A DNA stretch of 64,000 nt from positions 1 through 64,000 of the IMG/VR virus record IMGVR_UViG_3300025704_000013; one strand, 5' to 3'. The notes below the pieces were generated by a model. It was not told the DNA's origin. It saw only the letters and a program-made list of their open reading frames with translations, and made no database searches. This DNA comes from a virus. A program made the position numbers and the translations under genes. This document shows, one piece after another, positions 19,912 through 29,073 of this stretch; position 1 is the first letter of the stretch; each line of letters begins with the position of its first letter.

Positions 19912-21834
19912 TTAACTTCTTTCTCTTGGGAATGCTTTATAATCAATTGACTGAGTAACTCCGCCTCGAGCGATTTCATCAGGATTTGCAATTATCCTCG
20001 TTGAAGTTTCATCAATCCTTAAAAGGAAGTTTCTAGTTCCAACAACATCATTAGATTTAGGATGCACCATTATTTTTAATTTAACAGGATTATCTGCAAA
20101 TATAGAACGAAGCTTTAATACACCGGTATCTAAATTTAATTCGCCAACATCCCTAATCTTAGTAATAGAATTTTGCTCGCCCCTCTTATAAAGAAATATA
20201 TTTCTTTCACGAGTTGAGTTTATTTTTGCTTCATCTCCTAAAAATACGAGCTCTCCATTTTCAGTCCATGGAATGTCTGATGATGTTTGTACTAAAACGG
20301 TTCCATCATCAACGGTTAAAGGAACACCAAACTCAATATTAAATACATTTTGGCTATTATCATCAGGAATATCAATTGTTTGTTGTACAAATACCCTAAC
20401 GTGAGTATTAAGAATAGCACGTGACGCATTATCAACTGCTCCAACAAATTGAGAATACCTAAAGATAGTATCAAACTTATTTAAAACATTATTGTTATAA
20501 GGTATTAATACCTCTCTTTCAACAACGGCCTGCATTTCATTTGTTACTAAACTCGTAATGTTTGTATCATATTTAAATAATACATCAAGAACAATATTAA
20601 TATATTTTGCATCAACAATTTCTGGTTGAATAGATAGAATTTTTTTAGTATTAAGATAATCTACTATTTCTTTTTTATTTAAATTACTAAGCTTTTCATA
20701 TTGTTGGCTATTAGAAAAGCTATCAAGCGCAATGAAGATTTTACCATATTGAGGAGGAATGTTGTCTTCACCGCCCCACACACTTGCGCTTTGAATATAT
20801 CCAAACTTAGAAAGAATTAAGCTTCGATAATCATCTGCAGTAACCGCTCTGTTTTGAGTAGTAAAAGAATTGGTTGAATTAATCTTTAATTCATTATTTG
20901 ATTCTTTAACAGATCCACCAAAGACTCGAGCGTTATCTTTAATACCTAATGAAATTGGTTTTCCAATAGGACTATTATTATCATTAATTTGGTTAACTGA
21001 AAAAGGAGAGTTTAAACCATTTGCCGCCGTTCCCTGGGTGGTTAAATATTCAATTTCAATAACCTGGCCAGAAGTAAGGTTTTTACCAAAAACGCCATTA
21101 CCGAAATATATTTCATATCTTCCAAATGAATTTTCAAATATAAAGTAAATTGTAGAATCTTCATTTACATCGCCAATATTAGAATAACGATTAAATACAA
21201 CGGCGCTTCCTTCACTTTTGTTTGTTGTAGGATAAACCCTAACAATAAGAGTACTTAAATCGACGTCTTCATCTATAATTTCATACCTAGATCCATCGTC
21301 ACTAGCATCTACAGCAAACGTTCTTGAAATTAAGCTGCCTTCTCTTGCAACAATCGGGGAATCCTCTGTCGTTTGATAATAAAAACTTCCGTCATCTGCT
21401 ATTTTTTCAAGACGAATAATATCATCGAGAACAACAAAATTAAATGATTCTTGGTTAAATTGAGATGAAAATATACTACCCTTTGGAATAACATATTCAA
21501 TCGGAGAGTCTTCTTCTGCTTGAAATTTACCGTCAAGAATAGCAATTGGCGCACTATAACTACGAGGAACATATCCTAAAAGTTTTGCAGAACTAACAAT
21601 ACTTGATCGTATTTGCGCACTATCAATAAAGCTTTCATTAACTGCCATGTGAGCGGTTACCGCATTATAATGAGTATTATATGCTAAAACATCAATCAGA
21701 TTATTTATGTTTGAACTTTCAAAATCCCAGTCAGTCAATTCGGACTCACCATTTTTGAAATAATCAATAATGTTTTGTTTAATAGTTTCAAAATCTAATT
21801 CTGAAACTTTTAGTTGTTCTCCTACTTGTGCCAT
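19912..21834 (-). CDS. 6: Baseplate wedge protein gp6
   Basis: 640 aa, close to T4 gp6 (660). The N-terminus is the gp6/gpJ-type signature: LKVSELDFETIKQNIIDYF, DWDFESSNINNLIDVLAYN, HYNAVTAHMAVNESFIDSA. A central AVTADDYRSLILSKFG motif is also typical. gp6 forms the core ring that joins the six wedges and drives the baseplate conformational change. Its ATG lies 4 bp after the gp25 stop, so the pair is one transcript and probably translationally coupled; no clear Shine-Dalgarno is seen. Confidence 0.95.
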   Translation of the reverse strand: MAQVGEQLKVSELDFETIKQNIIDYFKNGESELTDWDFESSNINNLIDVLAYNTHYNAVTAHMAVNESFIDSAQIRSSIVSSAKLLGYVPRSYSAPIAILDGKFQAEEDSPIEYVIPKGSIFSSQFNQESFNFVVLDDIIRLEKIADDGSFYYQTTEDSPIVAREGSLISRTFAVDASDDGSRYEIIDEDVDLSTLIVRVYPTTNKSEGSAVVFNRYSNIGDVNEDSTIYFIFENSFGRYEIYFGNGVFGKNLTSGQVIEIEYLTTQGTAANGLNSPFSVNQINDNNSPIGKPISLGIKDNARVFGGSVKESNNELKINSTNSFTTQNRAVTADDYRSLILSKFGYIQSASVWGGEDNIPPQYGKIFIALDSFSNSQQYEKLSNLNKKEIVDYLNTKKILSIQPEIVDAKYINIVLDVLFKYDTNITSLVTNEMQAVVEREVLIPYNNNVLNKFDTIFRYSQFVGAVDNASRAILNTHVRVFVQQTIDIPDDNSQNVFNIEFGVPLTVDDGTVLVQTSSDIPWTENGELVFLGDEAKINSTRERNIFLYKRGEQNSITKIRDVGELNLDTGVLKLRSIFADNPVKLKIMVHPKSNDVVGTRNFLLRIDETSTRIIANPDEIARGGVTQSIDYKAFPRERS

Positions 21835-21838
21835 AAAA

Positions 21839-22270
21839 TTATCTTAATCTGTTTAATGTAAATGTGACTTCTTCATCTGTATCATATCCTGCTATAAATA
21901 CTATTGATACGTCGTAATCTGTATCAAATTGTCTTTGAAAAACTTCAACGCTCTTTATTTTTACTCTTGGTTCGAGTCTAGATAAAGCAATTTTGATTTC
22001 GCTTCTAATAGAAATTGCCGTAACCGGAGTAGGATGTTCAAATAAAAGGGTTTGTATTTTAGTCCCAAATGAAGGATTAAATGCTCGTGATCCTGCTGGA
22101 GTTAAAATAATATTTCTTATACTATTTTTAATAGCGTCAATATCGGTTGCTAAAATAACTCTGCCAGAAATTGGGTGAGTTAAACTATCACTAATATCAC
22201 TATAATATCTTTCTGAAATAACCTTTGGCGAATAACCAGGTGAGTTAAAGTCTGACAGAATGGTGTTCAT
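21839..22270 (-). CDS. 25: Baseplate wedge protein gp25
   Basis: 143 aa, near T4 gp25 (132). The conserved core is clear: DAIKNSIRNIILTPAGSR, FNPSFGTKIQTLLFE, then IKIALSRLEPRVKI. This is the gp25/GPW lysozyme-like baseplate fold shared by contractile injection systems; the fold has no lysozyme activity. It is paired with gp6 downstream, as in most contractile tails. The ATG is 8 nt from an exact late octamer and lacks a Shine-Dalgarno. Confidence 0.95.
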   Translation of the reverse strand: MNTILSDFNSPGYSPKVISERYYSDISDSLTHPISGRVILATDIDAIKNSIRNIILTPAGSRAFNPSFGTKIQTLLFEHPTPVTAISIRSEIKIALSRLEPRVKIKSVEVFQRQFDTDYDVSIVFIAGYDTDEEVTFTLNRLR

Positions 22271-22278
22271 ATATTATT

Positions 22279-22286
22279 TATTTATA
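22279..22286 (-). promoter_or_regulatory. Late promoter octamer TATAAATA at the gp25 start
   Basis: Exact octamer on the minus strand within the 24-bp gap between the 511-aa gene and gp25. An 8-nt spacer to the ATG predicts a leader of 0-3 nt. Confidence 0.7.
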
Positions 22287-22294
22287 ATAAAAAA

Positions 22295-23830
22295 TTAGCC
22301 CCACTTTTCCTGGGCGGTTGTATATAATGATGATACTTGTGTTCCACTTGAATATAAGTATGCTTGAACGCTTTGTAGTTGTGTTTTACTATATGCTTCA
22401 ACATGTTCAGCTCCAACATATAAATTTAATAATGAAAAATCTTTAATTCCTTCTGCAGCATCAACAACCGTAACTAATCCCTTTGAGTTTATTCCAGCAG
22501 GATCATATATAGAACCATCTCTATTCTTTAATTGTAAAACGGTTCCTCCTTTAAACTTAGTGCTTGATACACTATATCCAGATTTTAATTCCTGATTATA
22601 CACGCCGATAAACATTGAATTATAACTACGAGTTCCCAATTTAATTCCAAATTGGTTACTTAATCTATTAGTGTCTTCTTCAATATTTTTATTTCTTTCG
22701 TCAATCCAATAATCAATTAGTTTTTGAGGACGATCTTCAGGAGCTATTAAAAGGAATCTTAAATAATTCCAATCAGGACCACCATAGATTGTTATACCAG
22801 TTGATGCTAAAGCACCTATTGAAACAGTTCCCTTTGTTATTTTACTATCACCCGCCTTTTTATTTGATGTTGGTGAAAGAATATTATCAGGAATATTAAA
22901 GAAGTTATTACCAGTCCATGATTCAGGGCCTTCTTCCGCTTTTTTAATTTGAAAGTGTTTACCTATTATTGAGCCATCTTTATTTCCAAGATCTGTTAAT
23001 TGAGTAACTCTAGTTTTAAACTCTTTCTTATCTTCTGAACTCCATGTTTTTTCATTCTTTCTCAGTTCTTCATCTGCTGCTTGTTGTAAAGCAGTTATAG
23101 GATCTTGACTACGTTCTGTAGCATATGGTAATACCTCGGGCGCTCTTGTTCCTGCTAATGAATCATGATAATCCCGCCCAATAAATTGTAAACTTGACAT
23201 CATACTCATTCCGCTTTCAGTCTTTGAGACGTTTGTTTTATCGTTAACAACATCGCCCATTCTAGCCATCGCTTGTCGATAATCGGCTTTAGCTTCTTCA
23301 GCCGCATAGTTTACATTAACCGGTGGAGTAAAAGCCGGAAAGGGTTTTGGCTGTTCATTTAAAAATTTACCTGGTGCAGGAATTTCTTTTGCATTACCAT
23401 TTGCATCAACTTTAAAATTAACCATACTACATGGATCAAAAGATGTAATGTTATCTACTAAACTGTTTAAATCTTCAACAGCATCTCCGAATTTTGATTG
23501 TATATTCGCAATAAGTGGAATCCTTTCAAGAATACCGGCGCCAGCCGCTTGCTTTAATAAGTCAGATAAGTTCTTTTCTTTTAACTCATTTATTTCATCA
23601 CCCATCTTTTTGACGGTGTCAGACATTTCTTGCATCTTAGCAATATTTTTACTTAAGTCTTTAGCTGCTGGAATTTCCGAAATTGCTTTTAAAACTTGCT
23701 CTTGCGCATTATCTAATACAAGATTATCAATATCCTTAAAACAATCGCCGGCGGAAGATACTTGAGAGATAGCTTGATTTAAACCTATCCCACTTAGCTT
23801 GTTTCCAAACCCATTTACATTAATAGCCAT
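22295..23830 (-). CDS. 511-aa structural protein of the baseplate hub region, unrecognised
   Basis: The N-terminal ~130 residues are helical with a heptad-like part (MQEMSDTVKKMGDEINELKEK). The C-terminal ~170 residues contain YGGPDWNYLRFLLIAPEDRP and a Ser/Thr/Gln-rich tail. It lies between the gp5 needle gene and gp25 with very small gaps, so it is a virion or assembly protein by context. Unrelated genes of similar size occupy this slot in other marine T4-like phages. I do not recognise the family; hub-wedge adaptor is a guess. Confidence 0.75.
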   Translation of the reverse strand: MAINVNGFGNKLSGIGLNQAISQVSSAGDCFKDIDNLVLDNAQEQVLKAISEIPAAKDLSKNIAKMQEMSDTVKKMGDEINELKEKNLSDLLKQAAGAGILERIPLIANIQSKFGDAVEDLNSLVDNITSFDPCSMVNFKVDANGNAKEIPAPGKFLNEQPKPFPAFTPPVNVNYAAEEAKADYRQAMARMGDVVNDKTNVSKTESGMSMMSSLQFIGRDYHDSLAGTRAPEVLPYATERSQDPITALQQAADEELRKNEKTWSSEDKKEFKTRVTQLTDLGNKDGSIIGKHFQIKKAEEGPESWTGNNFFNIPDNILSPTSNKKAGDSKITKGTVSIGALASTGITIYGGPDWNYLRFLLIAPEDRPQKLIDYWIDERNKNIEEDTNRLSNQFGIKLGTRSYNSMFIGVYNQELKSGYSVSSTKFKGGTVLQLKNRDGSIYDPAGINSKGLVTVVDAAEGIKDFSLLNLYVGAEHVEAYSKTQLQSVQAYLYSSGTQVSSLYTTAQEKWG

Positions 23831-23839
23831 ATTATTTAA

Positions 23840-24742
23840 TTATGCGGGGCCTCCAGTTGAAGAACCGTGAACTCCACCATACGGATGGATGTGTGATGAT
23901 AGAGAAACAGCCGGACCAAATACATCTGCGTAACCGGTAATTTTTCCATCTGCTTCAAGAGTTGAGTGGTTTTGTTGTGCAGCAGCAACATCAAGCTGAT
24001 CAAGCAGCCATGTTTTTTGTTCAACAAATAATTCACTACCTGAAAAACGAAAAGTGCCGCCGCAATCAAAATTAATACCATTTGCTATTCCAGCGTCAAA
24101 GGATTGTCCTGCAAGTGTTATTGCTCCATTAGGAACAGCCGTAACTTTTGATCCATTAATAACCTGCGTATCATTTATACCAGTGAATCCAACTTTATTA
24201 CCGGCAACGTAAGAATTAAATTCTGATCCAAGTACTTTATGACGATGAGCGCCATTAATAGTTTCCTCAGCATCAGCATGAACATTTAATTTATAATTTT
24301 GTCCAGTCTTTAAACCAACATCACCCGTAACTGCTTTAAAATCGTTTCCATCAACACGAGTATCAACATTACCTTTAACATTAACATTCATGTTTCCTCC
24401 AACATTAATATTTAAATCATTTGTTACATTTAAGTTACACGAATCGCCAATAACAACTGTAACGTTACCACTTACTACAATTGTCTTATCTTTAAATACT
24501 GCAGTGTAATCATCGCCTTCTACAACAACAGTCCTTCCACCTTCTGGAGTAAACTCCTCAAAAGTTCCGCTGGCGTGAGTTCTTTTAATTCTTTCAACTG
24601 CTAAAGTATTATCTTCAACAAACTGATGGCCACCTAAGGTCTTCCTTAATGATACGGTTTGAGAGCAAGACTCTAAGGCGCCCATACTCGTAGGCAAATT
24701 AAATTCGATTTGCCCAGGAGAAATGTTTTCAGATTCTGCCAT
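23840..24742 (-). CDS. 5: Tail needle, gp5 C-terminal beta-helix as a separate gene
   Basis: 300 aa. A short N-terminal region is followed by a triple-stranded beta-helix-like body with repeated VxVxGxxxxxV patterns (INVGGNMNVNVKGNVDTRV) like the T4 gp5 C-terminal needle. The C-terminal SSHIHPYGGVHG has closely spaced His residues, as in metal-capped spike tips. In T4, needle, lysozyme and OB-fold are one gene; here the needle is separate from the OB-fold/peptidase protein encoded just upstream. The role is membrane puncture by the tail tube. Needle identity is good; metal binding is inferred. Confidence 0.85.
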   Translation of the reverse strand: MAESENISPGQIEFNLPTSMGALESCSQTVSLRKTLGGHQFVEDNTLAVERIKRTHASGTFEEFTPEGGRTVVVEGDDYTAVFKDKTIVVSGNVTVVIGDSCNLNVTNDLNINVGGNMNVNVKGNVDTRVDGNDFKAVTGDVGLKTGQNYKLNVHADAEETINGAHRHKVLGSEFNSYVAGNKVGFTGINDTQVINGSKVTAVPNGAITLAGQSFDAGIANGINFDCGGTFRFSGSELFVEQKTWLLDQLDVAAAQQNHSTLEADGKITGYADVFGPAVSLSSHIHPYGGVHGSSTGGPA

Positions 24743-24752
24743 ACTCTTTATT

Positions 24753-24760
24753 TATTTATG
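24753..24760 (-). promoter_or_regulatory. Variant late octamer CATAAATA before the needle gene
   Basis: One mismatch from TATAAATA, 10 nt before the needle ATG and overlapping the end of the upstream gene. It fits the spacing of the exact octamers, but chance occurrence is likely in AT-rich DNA. Confidence 0.3.
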
Positions 24761-25688
24761 CAGTTGGAGTCCCGGGTTGACCAGTTGCTATAGTTCCACT
24801 TGGAGCCATACCGCCCCTCTCAGGCGATGCTGCAATTGAAATTGAATCTGTAATTAAACTTAGAGCTCGTTTTTTAATATAAACGCCATGGCCTTCACGT
24901 GATCCTGCTGCGTTTGTATTACCTTCAATGCATTGCACATATCCGCCATTTGAGTTTTCAATAGCCATACCAATATGAGAAAATTTAAAAACAACAATGT
25001 CACCCGCATATACGGTTTGAGGATTAACTCTGCGTTGAGCAAGGTGAGGGTGTTTATTAGCCCATTGCCTATAAGCAAACGCACTAGCGGTCTTTGGTCT
25101 ATCTTTATCTTCTAATACGCCTGTTTGTTCTACAATCCATGTTACAAATGCTGCACACCATGGCTGACGACTAGAATAACCATCCCATCCGACAGAATCC
25201 CAATATTTTTGCAGCCCTGGTCCTTGATTATTTCCACTTGTTTCTCTTACTTGTAATTGGCTTTTACAAAGTGAAATTATTTTTTCTGCTGGACTACCAG
25301 CTACAGTCGCCGGAGCAGGGAACCCATCCCATCCACTATTGGCTCCAACAAAACCGCCTGTTGCCGCAGATGTTCCACCACTCACTCCCATGCCGGTTTC
25401 ACTATTGGATTTAGGGTATGCTCCAATAATAACAAAATCTTGATAATCACCCGGGTCTCTGAAAAAACCAGTTACCCATGATCCTTTAATTAGTTGAACA
25501 TTGGTAGAGCCAACGCTAGCAACACCGGCACTATCCACTGGAAGTAAACATGTAGCCCAAGGTAAATCTTCGGTTGGAAGCGCCAACATATCGGTTGTAT
25601 GATACTCAAGGCATCGAGCTTTTACTCGGCCCATACTTAATGGGTCGTTAACATCTTCAACCACGGCTGTTGCAAATCCTTCTATCAT
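24756..25688 (-). CDS. 5: Baseplate hub OB-fold protein with CHAP/NlpC-type peptidase domain (gp5-like)
   Basis: 310 aa. Residues 1-95 are the gp5/VgrG-type OB-fold (MIEGFATAVVEDVNDPLSMG, RVKARCLEYH, KGSWVTGFFRDPGDYQDFV). After a Gly/Ala/Ser linker, residues ~135-285 form a cysteine-peptidase-like domain: the nucleophile in QPWCAAFVTWIVEQTG and the His in FKFSHIGMAIENS. It takes the place of the T4 gp5 lysozyme domain, so the tail would cut peptides or amide bonds of peptidoglycan rather than glycan. It sits between gp27 and the needle gene, as expected for a hub spike. The exact peptidase family (CHAP or NlpC/P60) is uncertain. Confidence 0.85.
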   Translation of the reverse strand: MIEGFATAVVEDVNDPLSMGRVKARCLEYHTTDMLALPTEDLPWATCLLPVDSAGVASVGSTNVQLIKGSWVTGFFRDPGDYQDFVIIGAYPKSNSETGMGVSGGTSAATGGFVGANSGWDGFPAPATVAGSPAEKIISLCKSQLQVRETSGNNQGPGLQKYWDSVGWDGYSSRQPWCAAFVTWIVEQTGVLEDKDRPKTASAFAYRQWANKHPHLAQRRVNPQTVYAGDIVVFKFSHIGMAIENSNGGYVQCIEGNTNAAGSREGHGVYIKKRALSLITDSISIAASPERGGMAPSGTIATGQPGTPTA

Positions 25689-25694
25689 ATTAAT

Positions 25695-27272
25695 TTATTT
25701 TTTAGTTTGCAGCGGTTTAATTAATTTCAATTTAGTTGTATATTCACCATTCTTAAATATATGAATAGCAACTGCAATTGTATAATCGCCTGATAAATTT
25801 GAATCTAAATCGGTTATACCAACTTTACCGCCATCTATCGACTTACCGCCATCTGCCGCAGGAATATTAATTGTTATTTTTCTTCCTGGATTTAAATTAA
25901 AATCTCCATATAAAGTACATGAGTGAGAAATATTTTCCGATAAAGATTTAAAAAACATTTCACGCTGACTATAAATTTCTTTAATATCAATCGTAGTTAG
26001 CGTCCCGGGCGGGAGGTCTTCATATAAAGGAGCGGGCTTATGTAAAAAGATATCTTTATTTTTTGCTAAGCTCTTCGCTTTAAAAGCGTCATTAATGATA
26101 GCTTCTTTAATTCCTCCTGTGGCAGATGAAATAATACCTGTAAATATATTGTTACTTTGTTTTTTATTATTTTGAGAAGAGAAACTAAACGTGCTACCAA
26201 GCGTACTTTTATTATTAATAGTTTCTTTATATTTTCCTTTTTTATTTTTTAAAATTTTAGTAACCTGAGATTGAAACTTATCCATTGAATACTTAGGATC
26301 GTTAAGTTCTTCTGAAGGAATAAACAAATTAGCGTCTACCTCTTCAGCCGCAACGTAATTCTTATCATATTCAAAAACATTTAATTGGCTGCCATAACCG
26401 CCTTCGCTAATTTCTTTTAGCTTATTTAATTTTAAAGATGACGAAAAGGATATTATTGTGTGTAATACATCCTTTTGATATTCATCAGTTCCAGGCTTTC
26501 CTTCAAAAAACTTTTTATAAACATAAGGTTCTCCTTCAGCCACTGTGTTAAGAATCTTTTCCCATGAAGTAATTAAAATCTTATCTTTAAATTGAGTGTT
26601 TATTGTTTGCCACATAAAGAATGGGCTAAACTTTAATTGAGATCCGCCTTCATCAGAAAACGCTTTTGATAGGACCCATGAAATTGCTTGTAATGGAGTC
26701 TTCTTTGTTAGAACTGTTTTAATTTTATGAGGGCATGTCCCATTAACAAGAATATTACTTTTTGGAACTCCTAATTTACTTTCATATAATTCTTTAACAA
26801 TATCAAATATGTTTCCTTCAATAGATTCAGATATCGTTTGAATTTTACTGAAATAGCCAAATGGTGTTATAAAGATAATATCATATTCTTGAATGTGAAT
26901 TCCATCAGCAGACTTTGTATATGTTGGATATTCTAAAGAAACTAAAGTAAGATCAATTGATTGTTGATCATTTGCGGTTTTCTTTATTAATGATAACTTT
27001 AAAATTTCCTTTCCAGATATTTTAAACTTTTGGAAAAAATCATCGTCATCTGACACTGAAATTTTACATGTAATAATAGGAGAGTATATTTCTTCAATAA
27101 TTTTAATAGATGAAACAATTTTACTGAAGTTTTCTTCTTCAATACCATCTTCATTGATTAAAACCATTTTAACGATTTCATATGAAGCTGGCACTGTTGA
27201 ATTACCATCAGCATCAAGCGTTTTAGGACTATGGTTTTCAGGCCGATCCTTATCTACATTTAAAATTCCCAT
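25695..27272 (-). CDS. 27: Baseplate hub protein gp27-like
   Basis: 525 aa (T4 gp27 is about 391). The N-terminal domain (KIIEEIYSPIITCKISVSDDDDFF, KISGKEILKLSL) and the EYDIIFITPFGYFSKIQTI region fit the gp27 tube-like hub fold that continues the tail-tube channel and holds gp5. It is followed 6 bp later by the OB-fold gp5, giving the conserved 27-5 pair. A polar insertion rich in Lys, Asn and Ser lies around residues 340-400. Confidence 0.85.
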   Translation of the reverse strand: MGILNVDKDRPENHSPKTLDADGNSTVPASYEIVKMVLINEDGIEEENFSKIVSSIKIIEEIYSPIITCKISVSDDDDFFQKFKISGKEILKLSLIKKTANDQQSIDLTLVSLEYPTYTKSADGIHIQEYDIIFITPFGYFSKIQTISESIEGNIFDIVKELYESKLGVPKSNILVNGTCPHKIKTVLTKKTPLQAISWVLSKAFSDEGGSQLKFSPFFMWQTINTQFKDKILITSWEKILNTVAEGEPYVYKKFFEGKPGTDEYQKDVLHTIISFSSSLKLNKLKEISEGGYGSQLNVFEYDKNYVAAEEVDANLFIPSEELNDPKYSMDKFQSQVTKILKNKKGKYKETINNKSTLGSTFSFSSQNNKKQSNNIFTGIISSATGGIKEAIINDAFKAKSLAKNKDIFLHKPAPLYEDLPPGTLTTIDIKEIYSQREMFFKSLSENISHSCTLYGDFNLNPGRKITINIPAADGGKSIDGGKVGITDLDSNLSGDYTIAVAIHIFKNGEYTTKLKLIKPLQTKK

Positions 27273-27277
27273 TTATA

Positions 27278-28270
27278 CTATGTTAGTAAAGTTCTATATT
27301 GATATGTTAAGTCAGATAAAGATTCTTTCTTAGGAACAATAATGTCTTTCTTGCGCTCATTAATTATTCTTTCATATTCAATAAATGTTATTTCTTGAGG
27401 AAAAGATATCTCTTGATTATAGATTGCATTAGTAACTACATCATAATGAGAAATTATTTTTTGATTTAATAACGTTTCTCCTTGTACAAAATTATCATAA
27501 TATTGATAAGACGCGTTTTTCAAAAATTCGTGAGATAATCTGATGTTATAATATAAAGGAATAAGAGTTTTGCCACCTTCGGTTATTGTTTGATTAAATG
27601 TAGATTCTTCAATAATTTCTAACCATTCTTGTCCAAGAGGCGAGCTATCTGCTTCTAAATATATAATTCCTAATGACTCAGGCTGAAAAGCATTATCAAC
27701 AATTTTATTTCCGATACCTAATTCCGTTATATAATTATTTGTTCCTTTTTCAAGTATAATACCAAATCGGTTATTATCAACATTTTTAATTTTTAAATCG
27801 CTTTTCTGAAGGTCATCATTAATGTCTTTTACATATATATTAATAGAAGAGTAATATTTTTTATTAAGAGGTAACTTTTGAAAGAAATAGTTCTGTGAAT
27901 GCCTTGTAGAATTTGATATAGTTGGCATCGGCTCTGGACAAATAAAACTATACCCGTCATATTCAGATTCAATCATTCTATCAAATTGAGAATTAGAAAG
28001 AGGCCAACCTTCTATACCATTTCTCAATGAATTATTATATAAAAAGAAAAGCCAATAATATTGTGGATCATTATATAAGTTTAAAGAAACAGTGTCGGGC
28101 CGTTCGCCATCTTTAATTGAATATTTTAAATAGCGGACGCTAGTTGATTTATCTTTAATGATAATGTTTTTAGTAATATCAATAACTGTATTAAAATCGC
28201 CTTTGCCGCTAAAGTCGTATTCGACGGTATCAAAGTAATCTAAATATTTTATTTTTCTTGGTAAAGCCAT
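27278..28270 (-). CDS. 53: Baseplate wedge protein gp53
   Basis: 330 aa; T4 gp53 is shorter (about 196). The N-terminal half shows the gp53/LysM-linked wedge signature: KYLKYSIKDGERPDTVSLNLY, then NDPQYYWLFFLYNNSLRNG and WPLSNSQFDRMIES. The family brings wedges together around the hub. The C-terminal half is less conserved. It lies between gp48 and gp27 on the same strand. Confidence 0.9.
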   Translation of the reverse strand: MALPRKIKYLDYFDTVEYDFSGKGDFNTVIDITKNIIIKDKSTSVRYLKYSIKDGERPDTVSLNLYNDPQYYWLFFLYNNSLRNGIEGWPLSNSQFDRMIESEYDGYSFICPEPMPTISNSTRHSQNYFFQKLPLNKKYYSSINIYVKDINDDLQKSDLKIKNVDNNRFGIILEKGTNNYITELGIGNKIVDNAFQPESLGIIYLEADSSPLGQEWLEIIEESTFNQTITEGGKTLIPLYYNIRLSHEFLKNASYQYYDNFVQGETLLNQKIISHYDVVTNAIYNQEISFPQEITFIEYERIINERKKDIIVPKKESLSDLTYQYRTLLT

Positions 28271-28291
28271 GATGATTTATATGTAATAGTA

Positions 28292-29041
28292 TTAACCAAT
28301 TTCCAAAATATCTTTTCGAGTTAGAGCCTTGGTCTCTGTAAAAGTAAAATTAATATCATATTCAACAGGGTTACCATCTTCAAAGAAAGCGTTGGCGGCG
28401 CCGTTATATGTTGTTGAAAAAGACGTTAAATAACATTCTCCAAAATTTGGAAGGTTTGGTGGTTGCTTACCATTCAATACTGCGTATGATATACTCCATT
28501 TTGGTGGATATTTTAAATATAATAATTCGCCTTCAGGGTATAAATTAATTCTAAATAAGTCAATAATACTTTTAATTGAGCGAGATTCTCCTTCAGAAAA
28601 TGGAACTAGTTTATATTGAAAAGAAAAGCTTCTAACATTAGTTCCTGTAAATTCTGTTGTTGTATTAGGATTAGCCGCTACACCTCGTGCAATACCAAAA
28701 GCTTTTCCAACATTACCCAGACTACCTTTAAGAAGCGCTGTAGCAGTATTACCAGCGCTTTCAAGACTCCCAACATTCGCTCCTAATTGTTTTTTAACTT
28801 TATCAACCGCTCCTTTAACTTCACCTGATCCAGAAGATTCAAAGGTATTTAACGCAGTCCCACCTAATGCTCCTAATTCAACTCCTCCGTAATTAGCAGA
28901 ATCTGATATTTGTAAACCAACAGGACCTGGGAAAGTGGCAGATCCATTTGTGCCTCCGCCACTTCCTCCTTGTAAACAAGTAAATGTTATAACTGGTCTT
29001 CCGCCTTGCTCTTGAATGTTTTCTGGAAAATATAAGCTCAT
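28292..29041 (-). CDS. 48: Tail-tube cap / baseplate protein gp48-like
   Basis: 249 aa (T4 gp48 is about 364). The diagnostic part is the C-terminus: YPPKWSISYAV, then PNFGECYLTSFSTTY, AFFEDGNPVEYDINFTFTE and a final LTRKDI, the tube-fold module of the gp48/gp54 family. The N-terminal 90 residues are Gly/Ala-rich and variable. It would polymerise the first tube ring on the hub. It is the first minus-strand gene left of a divergent late-promoter pair at 29041-29066. Confidence 0.8.
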   Translation of the reverse strand: MSLYFPENIQEQGGRPVITFTCLQGGSGGGTNGSATFPGPVGLQISDSANYGGVELGALGGTALNTFESSGSGEVKGAVDKVKKQLGANVGSLESAGNTATALLKGSLGNVGKAFGIARGVAANPNTTTEFTGTNVRSFSFQYKLVPFSEGESRSIKSIIDLFRINLYPEGELLYLKYPPKWSISYAVLNGKQPPNLPNFGECYLTSFSTTYNGAANAFFEDGNPVEYDINFTFTETKALTRKDILEIG

Positions 29042-29048
29042 ATAAATA
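29041..29048 (+). promoter_or_regulatory. Late promoter octamer TATAAATA driving the gp4 unit
   Basis: Exact octamer on the plus strand, 25 nt before gp4, which also has an AAGGA Shine-Dalgarno. It overlaps the gp48 start codon on the other strand. Confidence 0.75.
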
Positions 29049-29058
29049 CTATTATTAT

Positions 29059-29066
29059 TATTTATA
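29059..29066 (-). promoter_or_regulatory. Late promoter octamer TATAAATA driving the gp48-to-fibre unit
   Basis: Exact octamer on the minus strand, 17 nt before the gp48 ATG. Together with the plus-strand octamer it makes a 26-bp back-to-back late promoter. Confidence 0.75.
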
Positions 29067-29073
29067 AGGAAAG

